Shown here in pieces: positions 57,773-64,000 of a stretch of 64,000 bases of DNA. How positions within the stretch are numbered: the first letter of the stretch is position 1; every line of letters begins with the position of its first letter. The position numbers and the translations under genes were made by a program. The DNA is from Desulfobotulus mexicanus (GTDB lineage Bacteria > Desulfobacterota > Desulfobacteria > Desulfobacterales > ASO4-4). The stretch covers positions 31,490 through 95,489 of the forward strand of contig NZ_VDMB01000008.1 in the NCBI RefSeq assembly GCF_006175995.1, read 5' to 3'. The notes beneath the pieces were generated by a model. That model ran no database searches. It was not told the DNA's origin and saw only the letters and a program-made list of their open reading frames with translations.

Positions 57773-57822
57773 GTTCCAGCGTATAGCAGGCACACGGGCC
57801 TTCGTACCAAAGGAGTTTTTAT

Positions 57823-59994
57823 ATGCAATCCACCTTTTCAGCAGACATCGACGGAAAAACCATATCCATCAGCACCGGAAAAATTGCCAAACAGGCTTGT
57901 GGCACTGCCATTGTTCAGTGCGGCGAAACCGTTGTTATGGTAACTGCAGTTTCTTCCAATGACGAACGGGACATCGACTTTCTTCCCCTCACCGTTGAAT
58001 ATCAGGAAAAAATCTATGCGGCAGGCCGCATTCCTGGCAACTATTTCCGCAGGGAAATGGGCAGGCCCAGTGAAAAGGAAATTCTCACCTGCCGCCTGAT
58101 AGACCGGCCCATCCGTCCCCTTTTCCCCAAAGGATACAGAAGTGAAATCCAGATCATTGCCACTGTCCTTTCCATGGACAAGGAAAATGATCCGGATATC
58201 CTTGCCATCATCGGCACCTCTGCGGCACTGACCATTTCCGACATCCCCTTTGAAGGCCCCATTGCCGGCATCCGTGTGGCAAGAATCAATAACAGATTTG
58301 TCTTCAACCCCACCCTCTCGGACCTTAAAACCCCCGGCTGCGACATGAACATTATACTGGCGGGTTCCAAAACCGGTGTTGTAATGGTGGAAGGTGGTAC
58401 GGATTTTGTCAGCGAAGCTGATGTACTGGACGCCATTTTTTCCGGGCACGAAGCCATGCAGCCCCTTATCCGGATTCAGGAACAGCTGCGGGAAGCCGCT
58501 GGCAAAACCAAGCGCAGTTTCACTCCCCCCACAGTGGATGAAGCTCTGGCTGCAAAGGTATACGAACTGGCGGCAGCTCCTCTGGCAACTGCCCTGAAGG
58601 TCGATGATAAAATGGTTCGCAAGGCCAATGCCAGCGCTGTCAAAAAACAGCTTCTGGAAAGTCTTGGAGAAGAAGGAACAGAACGTAAAAATGAGGTGAT
58701 GTCCCTCTTTGGCAGCCTCATGAAAAAGGTAAGCCGAAAAATTGTCCTCGAAGAAGGCACCCGCGTTGATGGCCGGGCCTTTGATAAAGTACGCCCCATC
58801 AGCTGTGAGGTCGGCACCCTGCCCCGCCCCCATGGTTCCGCCCTCTTCACCCGTGGAGAGACCCAGGTGCTGGGTGTTCTTACCCTGGGATCCAGCAGGG
58901 ACGAACAGCGTATCGAAACCCTTTCCGGCGACGAAACAAAGCCCTTTATGCTGCATTACAACTTCCCCCCCTACTGCGTGGGCGAAGTCAAGCGTGTGGG
59001 CTCTCCCAGCAGAAGGGAATTTGGCCATGGCGCCCTTGCCACCCGTGCCATTGAACCCATTCTTCCCAATACCGAAGACTTTGAGTACACCATCCGGCTG
59101 GTATCCGAAGTCACCGAATCCAATGGCTCATCTTCCATGGGCACAGTATGTGCCGGAACTCTGGCCCTAATGGACGGCGGTGTTCCCATCAAAGCCCCCG
59201 TTTCCGGCATCGCCATGGGACTTGTAAAGGAAGGCGATCAGGTAGTGGTCCTCTCTGATATTCTCGGAGACGAAGACCACACCGGAGACATGGACTTCAA
59301 GGTGGCCGGAGGCGAAGCCGGTATCACCTCCATCCAGATGGATATCAAAATCACGGAGCTTTCCAGAGATATTATGGAAAAAGCCCTGGCACAGGCCAAG
59401 GAGGGACGGCTGCATATTCTCCATGAAATGCTGGCTGCCATTCCGCAGACCCGTGATGCTTTATCTCCCTATGCTCCCAAGGTCTTTACCATCAAGATCA
59501 ACCCCGATAAAATCCGGGATCTCATTGGTCCCGGCGGCAAAATGATCCGGGCCATTCAGGCGGATACCAATTGTGACCTGAATGTGGATGACTCAGGAAC
59601 CGTTAAGATTTCCGCAGCCAATCTGGAAGATGCCGAAGCTGCCAAAAAACTGGTTCTTGAAATCTGCCTGGAACCTGAAGTTGGCGAAATATATACAGGC
59701 AAAGTTGTCCGCACAACTGATTTCGGAGCCTTTGTACAGCTGAAGCCCGGAACCGACGGCCTGGTACACATCTCTGAGCTGGCCCACCACCGCGTCAAAA
59801 AAGTCACGGATGTGGTCAATGAAGGAGAAGAACTTAAGGTTAAGGTTCTAGAAATATCCAGAGACGGAAAGATCCGTCTCAGCCACAAGGCCCTTCTGGA
59901 CCCCCCTGCAGATGCTCCGGCTGATTCCGGAAACGGAAGCAACGATCGCCCCCGCAGGGATGATTCCAGCAGCAACAGACCCCCTCGGAGATAA
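57823..59994 (+). CDS. pnp: Polyribonucleotide nucleotidyltransferase (PNPase)
   Basis: Phosphorolytic 3'-5' exoribonuclease, a trimer and a degradosome component in many bacteria. 723 residues: two RNase PH domains ([35 protein letters not shown]), a helical linker, KH ([17 protein letters not shown]) and S1 ([20 protein letters not shown]) domains, and a short Asp/Arg/Pro-rich tail. AAAGGAG precedes the ATG. The long hairpin upstream suggests post-transcriptional autoregulation. Confidence 0.97.
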   Translation: MQSTFSADIDGKTISISTGKIAKQACGTAIVQCGETVVMVTAVSSNDERDIDFLPLTVEYQEKIYAAGRIPGNYFRREMGRPSEKEILTCRLIDRPIRPLFPKGYRSEIQIIATVLSMDKENDPDILAIIGTSAALTISDIPFEGPIAGIRVARINNRFVFNPTLSDLKTPGCDMNIILAGSKTGVVMVEGGTDFVSEADVLDAIFSGHEAMQPLIRIQEQLREAAGKTKRSFTPPTVDEALAAKVYELAAAPLATALKVDDKMVRKANASAVKKQLLESLGEEGTERKNEVMSLFGSLMKKVSRKIVLEEGTRVDGRAFDKVRPISCEVGTLPRPHGSALFTRGETQVLGVLTLGSSRDEQRIETLSGDETKPFMLHYNFPPYCVGEVKRVGSPSRREFGHGALATRAIEPILPNTEDFEYTIRLVSEVTESNGSSSMGTVCAGTLALMDGGVPIKAPVSGIAMGLVKEGDQVVVLSDILGDEDHTGDMDFKVAGGEAGITSIQMDIKITELSRDIMEKALAQAKEGRLHILHEMLAAIPQTRDALSPYAPKVFTIKINPDKIRDLIGPGGKMIRAIQADTNCDLNVDDSGTVKISAANLEDAEAAKKLVLEICLEPEVGEIYTGKVVRTTDFGAFVQLKPGTDGLVHISELAHHRVKKVTDVVNEGEELKVKVLEISRDGKIRLSHKALLDPPADAPADSGNGSNDRPRRDDSSSNRPPRR

Positions 59995-60006
59995 CAAGAC
60001 ATATAT

Positions 60007-61308
60007 ATGGACCCGATGACCCGAAAAACTACATTGGCCAACGGTGTCCGGATTCTGACCCACCAGGTGCCCCATGTGCGATCCGTCGCCATGGGCATCT
60101 GGGTAGATGTTGGTGCCAGGGATGAATCCGAAGAGGAAGCGGGCTATTCCCACTTTCTGGAACACATGATGTTTAAAGGTACAAAGAGACGCTCCGCCTA
60201 TGAGCTGGCCAAGGCCTTTGATGCCATCGGCGGGCAGTCCAATGCCTTTACCACTATGGAAACCACCTGCTACCATGCCCGTGTCATGGATACCCACCTG
60301 CCCACCATGGTGGACATTCTCTCGGACATGTTTCTGAACTCCTGCCTGGATCCCGAAGAAATTGAAAACGAACGACCGGTGATTATTCAGGAAATAGGCA
60401 TGCTCGAAGACTGTCCCGAAGAATTTGCCCACCATCTTCTGGAAAAACACGCTTGGGGAGAACATCCCCTTGGCCGCTCCATTCTGGGAACGCCTAAAAA
60501 TATCCTCAGCCTTTCATCGGAAAACCTGTCCCTTTTTTTCCGCAAGCACTACTGCCCTTCCAGGGTGATCATCTCCCTTGCGGGCAATCTGGAACATAAC
60601 CAGGTACTGGATCTTCTGGCTCCGGCCTTTGAACAGCTTCCTCCTAGCCCCGGAAGGCCCATGCGCCATACTCCGGTAATGCAAAAGGGTGTCCGGACCA
60701 CTGTACGCCCCATTGAGCAGGTGCACCTCTGCCTCGGGGCTCCCGGTCTTTCCATCACCCACGAGGACCGCTTTGCAGCCTCTCTGCTGACAACTATCCT
60801 CGGGGGCAACATGAGTTCCCGCCTTTTCCAGGAAATCAGGGAAAAACGGGGGCTGGCCTATTCGGTCTATGCTTTTTCCGCAGGTCATATGGATACGGGC
60901 ATGATGGGTATTTACGCCGGAGTTGCTCCAAGCACGGTGGAAACTTCTGCGGAGCTGATTCACAAAGAACTTAAAGGACTCTGTGCTGAACCCGTAACCC
61001 TGGAAGAACTGGAAGGTGCACGGGCCTATACCAAGGGAAATATCCTGCTTTCCATGGAAAACACGGAAAACCTCATGGTAAAACTGGCCCAGAATGAAAT
61101 CAACTTCGGCCGATATGTCCCTGTGGAAGAGACCCTTGCCAAGGTAGATGAAGTCAGCCGGGAAAATATTCTTTCCCTGGCATGCGGCGCATTTTCAGAA
61201 AATAACTTTCTTGTTTCCGTACTCGGCCCTTCGGACAACACTGCAGCTCTGGGAGAAAAATTCGGCATCAGTGAGAAAAAAGAAACGGCAGGAGAAAAGA
61301 AACAATGA
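60007..61308 (+). CDS. M16-family zinc peptidase
   Basis: 433 residues, related to the mitochondrial processing peptidase beta subunit. The inverted zinc motif [11 protein letters not shown] (HxxEH) at about residue 50 and the distal Glu in [16 protein letters not shown] are present, so the enzyme should be active. The C-terminal domain has [20 protein letters not shown]. No signal peptide. It lies 12 nt after pnp, a neighbourhood common in many bacteria, and overlaps dut by 4 nt. The physiological substrate is unknown. Confidence 0.93.
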   Translation: MDPMTRKTTLANGVRILTHQVPHVRSVAMGIWVDVGARDESEEEAGYSHFLEHMMFKGTKRRSAYELAKAFDAIGGQSNAFTTMETTCYHARVMDTHLPTMVDILSDMFLNSCLDPEEIENERPVIIQEIGMLEDCPEEFAHHLLEKHAWGEHPLGRSILGTPKNILSLSSENLSLFFRKHYCPSRVIISLAGNLEHNQVLDLLAPAFEQLPPSPGRPMRHTPVMQKGVRTTVRPIEQVHLCLGAPGLSITHEDRFAASLLTTILGGNMSSRLFQEIREKRGLAYSVYAFSAGHMDTGMMGIYAGVAPSTVETSAELIHKELKGLCAEPVTLEELEGARAYTKGNILLSMENTENLMVKLAQNEINFGRYVPVEETLAKVDEVSRENILSLACGAFSENNFLVSVLGPSDNTAALGEKFGISEKKETAGEKKQ

Positions 61309-61751
61309 AGATCCCCCTGCTCCGTATGCCAAATGGAGAAGGACTGCCTTTACCTGCCTACATGACAGAGCTTGCGGCAGGAATGGACATCCCTGCCGCG
61401 GAAGCCTGCACCCTGGATCCCGGAGAGATTACCCTTGTCAGAACAGGTTTTGCAATGGCACTGCCCGAAGGATTTGAGGCCCAGATCAGGCCAAGAAGCG
61501 GACTTGCCATCCGGCACGGCATCACCATTGTTAACGCACCCGGAACCATTGATGCTGATTACAGGGGGGAAATCAAAGTTGGCCTTATTAATCTTGGTAA
61601 AAAAAGCGTTGAGATAAACAGGGGTGAGCGCATAGCCCAGATGGTGATTGCCCCGGTATACCGGATTTCATGGGAGGAAACCGGAAGCCTTGAAGATACA
61701 GGCAGGGGAAACGGAGGCTTCGGCCATACAGGCTCAGGAGAAAAACCATGA
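61305..61751 (+). CDS. dut: Deoxyuridine 5'-triphosphate nucleotidohydrolase
   Basis: Hydrolyses dUTP to dUMP, keeping uracil out of DNA and feeding dTMP synthesis. 148 residues of the trimeric type with all five motifs: [49 protein letters not shown] and the C-terminal [16 protein letters not shown] overlaps join it to the genes on both sides. Confidence 0.96.
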   Translation: MKIPLLRMPNGEGLPLPAYMTELAAGMDIPAAEACTLDPGEITLVRTGFAMALPEGFEAQIRPRSGLAIRHGITIVNAPGTIDADYRGEIKVGLINLGKKSVEINRGERIAQMVIAPVYRISWEETGSLEDTGRGNGGFGHTGSGEKP

Positions 61752-62629
61752 AAGATGGCTTCACCATACCCTCTTCCCCCTTCCTTTCCCTTACCGTGCT
61801 GGCCAGTGGCAGCCGGGGCAACTGTATCTGCATTGAAAGCGAAGAAACCGCCATTCTCGTGGATGCTGGGTTTTCATGTAAGGAACTCCTGCGCCGCATG
61901 GACATAACAGGCCTTTCACCTGAAAAATTATCCGGTATTGTCCTTTCCCATGAACACAGTGACCATGTAACGGGGGCAGGTGTACTGTCCCGTAAGTTTC
62001 AGATCCCAGTTTATGGCACTTCCGGAACCCTGGATGCAGCAAAAAACAAAACAGGGATTCTACACCGCCGAAAAGACATTACCTGTGGCGTCCCTTTTGC
62101 CGTAGGCGATCTTCTCATCCACCCCTTTTCCATCTCCCACGATGCCGCAGACCCGACAGGTTTCACCGTCAGCTCCGGTGGCGTTAAAATTGGTATTGCC
62201 ACGGATCTTGGTATTGCCACCAGCCTTGTTAAAAATCATCTGAAGGGCTGCCATGCGCTTGTTCTGGAAGCCAATCACTGCCCTGCCATGCTTGAAAAAG
62301 GCCCCTATCCATGGAGCCTGAAACAAAGGGTTAAAGGCCGGACAGGTCATCTTTCCAATGCCAACGCCAGGGATCTTCTCGGAGAAATTATACACCCGGC
62401 CCTATCCTGCGTTGTCATTGCCCATATCAGTGAAAAAAATAATACCCCGGAAAAAGCAGGCTCTGTGGTGGCTGAAGCCCTGAAAAGCAGTAGAGCCAAG
62501 CTTGTGACAGCGTGCCAGCAGAGTCCCACGGACCCGATCCGGCTGACATCCTCTCCGGCCACCTGCCCCTGCTCTGACAATGCAGAATTCTATCAGCCTG
62601 ATAACCTGGAATTCTCTTTTGCTAACTAA
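61748..62629 (+). CDS. Metallo-beta-lactamase-fold hydrolase (YycJ/WalJ-like)
   Basis: 293 residues. The N-terminal [20 protein letters not shown] is typical of the YycJ-type MBL family, and the metal motif HEHSDH is at about residue 75; a later His lies in [11 protein letters not shown] and one in VIAHISEKN. Related proteins are implicated as nucleases in DNA mismatch repair or cell-wall regulation. The last 40 residues (Cys/Ser/Pro-rich) are not part of the usual fold. Translationally coupled to dut (ATGA). Confidence 0.85.
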   Translation: MKDGFTIPSSPFLSLTVLASGSRGNCICIESEETAILVDAGFSCKELLRRMDITGLSPEKLSGIVLSHEHSDHVTGAGVLSRKFQIPVYGTSGTLDAAKNKTGILHRRKDITCGVPFAVGDLLIHPFSISHDAADPTGFTVSSGGVKIGIATDLGIATSLVKNHLKGCHALVLEANHCPAMLEKGPYPWSLKQRVKGRTGHLSNANARDLLGEIIHPALSCVVIAHISEKNNTPEKAGSVVAEALKSSRAKLVTACQQSPTDPIRLTSSPATCPCSDNAEFYQPDNLEFSFAN

Positions 62630-62632
62630 AAT

Positions 62633-62690
62633 GTCATTCTTCAAGGCTGTTTTTTAAACTTCATACCTGTCAGACAGATGCATGGGGCAT
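62633..62690 (+). repeat. Possible degenerate copy (G) of the intergenic element family
   Basis: GTCATTCTTCAAGGCTGTTT, a few bases, then CATACCTGTCAGACAGATGCA resemble the end of copy B (GTAACTGCTTAGCACAGTTT, then CATACCCGCAAGACAGATGCA). It begins 4 nt after the upstream stop codon. The match is imperfect and no right end is seen. Confidence 0.35.
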
Positions 62691-62715
62691 CGGCAATACA
62701 TACAGGCCCAAACGC

Positions 62716-62743
62716 AAGAAACCGGCCAAGAAGCCGGTTTCTT
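62716..62743. terminator. Terminator hairpin between convergent genes
   Basis: AAGAAACCGGC and GCCGGTTTCTT form a perfect 11-bp stem with a 6-nt loop. It lies between the convergent MBL gene (plus) and the 55-residue gene (minus) and could stop transcription from both sides. A U-tract is weak in either direction. Confidence 0.7.
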
Positions 62744-62775
62744 CAATAAAATATGCGCTCCCCCCGGAGACTGTA

Positions 62776-62943
62776 TCATTTGGGTTTCTTAAAGCGATAC
62801 TCCATTTTCATATCTTTGGTATTGGGTGTTACACCAAAAAGCGTCCAACCCCGCTCCTGATAATGGCGGATTGATTCTGTATGACGCATGGCATTCAGCC
62901 CATCCATAAGAACTTTTTTATACTCAAGATTTACATTTAACAT
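62776..62943 (-). CDS. Small protein of unknown function, 55 residues
   Basis: Starts MLNVNLEYKKVLMDGLNAMR and ends EYRFKKPK, with ERGWTLFGVTPNTKDMKM in the middle. ATG 62943 has GGAGG 6-8 nt upstream, coding character is good (basic and aromatic residues, no low complexity) and a terminator hairpin follows 33 nt downstream. I do not recognise the family; it is cytosolic, basic and without cysteines. Confidence 0.7.
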   Translation of the reverse strand: MLNVNLEYKKVLMDGLNAMRHTESIRHYQERGWTLFGVTPNTKDMKMEYRFKKPK

Positions 62944-63458
62944 AATACACCTCCAGATTCAGAAAGCGTTACAGGCCCGGATCTGTTACAGAAACCACCG
63001 GGGCCCGATCATGCAGGGCCTGCAAAAGGCCTGCACCTAAGGTGTTTTTTTCTACCATCCATAATGGCCACAAAAGCTACAGGCTCATCCTGAAAAACAG
63101 GTGTAAAAACGCCACTAACCAGAAAAACCATAGAATAAACCAAAGGACCTTGAAGTCCGGAAAAAAGTACCGGACCCCAGGATATGGGGGAGACACACGA
63201 ACTATAATTTAATCTATCATTTTTCCATTCCAGTCAAGTCTTTTTTTAGAGATTATTCCTCCGGAATCCATAAGAGAAACTCAAACCCTTTAAGAAAACC
63301 CAAAACAGCCCTGCTCCATAAGGATATATTTTAAAAGATTCCATCAAGCCTGTTTACAAAAAAGCTTTAATCCTATAAGGAAGCAATTTAAATTGCGGTG
63401 TGAATAATATGGAAATCCATAACGGTCCGAAAAAGACCGATGACACAAAGGGGTTATC
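62944..63458. other. Gene-poor region between divergent small gene and coiled-coil gene
   Basis: About 515 nt. It contains several small dyads (GTCCGG/CCGGAC near 63158-63178, GCAGGCC repeats near 63026-63050) and a 40-codon minus-strand frame that lacks a ribosome site. The right half is AT-rich and probably holds the promoter of the following gene (TTTACA with TATAAG near 63354-63380 is a weak candidate). Confidence 0.55.
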
Positions 63459-64000
63459 ATGGCAAAAAAACCAGTAAAGAAAAAAACCACGACAAGCCCG
63501 GCAAGCGAAGACAGTGCAAAGAAAAAAAACAGTACTGCTAAAAAGACCAGTACTGCTAAAAAAAACACTGCGGCAACCAAAGCCAAAACAACAGCAAAAA
63601 CCAGCACAGCCAAAACCGCTGCAACAACTAAAATGGATCCTGTCCTTTTCAGAAAATTTGATGACTGGAAACCAGCAACACCTTTCCAGCCTGTGCTTAC
63701 AACACAAACCACTCCCTCTGCTCCTCCCTTTTGCAATACATCCGATCCCGAAGAAGCCAAACGTATTGCAGCGCTTCTTTTAAAACCCTTCTCTCCACAG
63801 GACTTTATCCTCTCTCCTGAAAAGAAAGCCGAACAGGAAGCCCGTTTCAAAGCTCAGGAAGAAGAAAGAATAAAGGCCAAAGAGGAAGCAAGGAAAAAAG
63901 CAGAGGAAGAGGCTATAATAAAGGCCGAAGAAGAAGCAAGGAAAAAAGCAGAAGAAGAGGCCAGAATAAAGGCCGAAGAAGAAGCAAGGAAAAAAGCAGA
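63459..64000 (+). CDS. Lys/Ala/Glu-rich coiled-coil protein (N-terminal part, runs off the window)
   Basis: The first 180 residues of an unfinished frame. Residues 1-65 are a Lys/Ala/Thr-rich tail resembling bacterial histone H1-like proteins (MAKKPVKKKTTTSPASED, KTSTAKTAATTK). Residues 66-125 are ordinary sequence (FRKFDDWKPATPFQPVLTTQ). From about residue 128 a highly charged helix made of EEARKKAEEEARIKAE units begins, continuing past the window. AAAGGGG lies upstream of the ATG. It could be nucleoid-associated, or a TolA-like or scaffold coiled coil; the C-terminus would decide. Confidence 0.8.
   Translation, partial: MAKKPVKKKTTTSPASEDSAKKKNSTAKKTSTAKKNTAATKAKTTAKTSTAKTAATTKMDPVLFRKFDDWKPATPFQPVLTTQTTPSAPPFCNTSDPEEAKRIAALLLKPFSPQDFILSPEKKAEQEARFKAQEEERIKAKEEARKKAEEEAIIKAEEEARKKAEEEARIKAEEEARKKA
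63873..64000 (+). repeat. 48-bp in-frame tandem repeat
   Basis: Units start at 63873, 63921 and 63969 (the last cut by the window end). Each begins AAGGCC and encodes 16 residues of the KAEEEARKKAEEEARI type. Units two and three are identical over the visible part; unit one differs at several bases. Such repeats expand and contract easily. Confidence 0.85.

Noticed and set aside
63013..63135. A 40-codon minus frame upstream of the 55-residue gene
   Set aside because: No Shine-Dalgarno sequence and a translation without coding character; more likely leader sequence.

Overview
The window is a chromosomal segment of a Gram-negative bacterium, very probably a deltaproteobacterium (Desulfobacterota, Desulfobacterales-like). 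That placement is an inference from protein character, from the tuf-rpmG-tRNA-Trp-secE-nusG-rplKAJL-rpoBC order, from the hybrid CheA and from roughly 50% GC. No 16S rRNA gene is present to confirm it. Most of the window is core information-processing machinery. There is no prophage, CRISPR array or intact insertion sequence.

Layout. (1) Positions 1-11907, minus strand: tRNA-Thr(TGT), tRNA-Tyr, tRNA-Gly, tRNA-Thr(GGT), tuf, rpmG, tRNA-Trp, secE, nusG, rplK, rplA, rplJ, rplL, rpoB and the 5' part of rpoC. An L10-leader-like RNA precedes rplJ, and a strong hairpin separates rplL from rpoB. (2) 12515-15807, plus: a LysM lytic transglycosylase lipoprotein, tRNA-Arg and a U32 peptidase-family protein. 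(3) 16048-23630, plus: a chemosensory operon of hybrid CheA, CheW, CheB, CheR and a HEAT-repeat protein with a C-terminal receiver, closed by a terminator. (4) 23708-26141, plus: PBP1A and a short N-acetylglutamate synthase-like acetyltransferase. (5) 26132-34985, minus: an unrecognised 353-residue protein, pgk, a small Cys-rich protein, radC, gpsA, gyrA and a thiolase. (6) 35192-39640: a TANGO2/NRDE protein (plus), then rarA, der, tRNA-Glu and tRNA-Lys (minus). (7) 40008-44231: a lone pseC-like aminotransferase (plus), a YkgJ-type Cys-cluster protein and dgt (minus), then a small HsdR_N-like protein overlapping a deaminase (plus). (8) 44428-62629, plus: infC-rpmI-rplT-pheS-pheT, rimP-nusA-infB-rbfA-nrnA-truB-rpsO-pnp, then an M16 peptidase, dut and a metallo-beta-lactamase-fold hydrolase. 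(9) 62776-64000: a 55-residue unknown protein (minus) and the start of a Lys/Ala/Glu-rich coiled-coil protein with 48-bp tandem repeats.

The least-explained structure lies between genes. A family of short elements with inverted ends (core GTAA..TTCAGCACAGTTT) occurs at 29504-29610, 30673-30851 and 36166-36512, with related one-ended pieces at 35985-36078, 39828-39933 and possibly 62633-62690. The largest copy contains a nested long hairpin. A separate 76-nt near-palindrome sits just upstream of pnp. infC appears to start at ATT (or ATA), the rare-start arrangement known for IF3 autoregulation. The rpmI, pheS and rimP leaders carry terminator-like hairpins that suggest attenuation.
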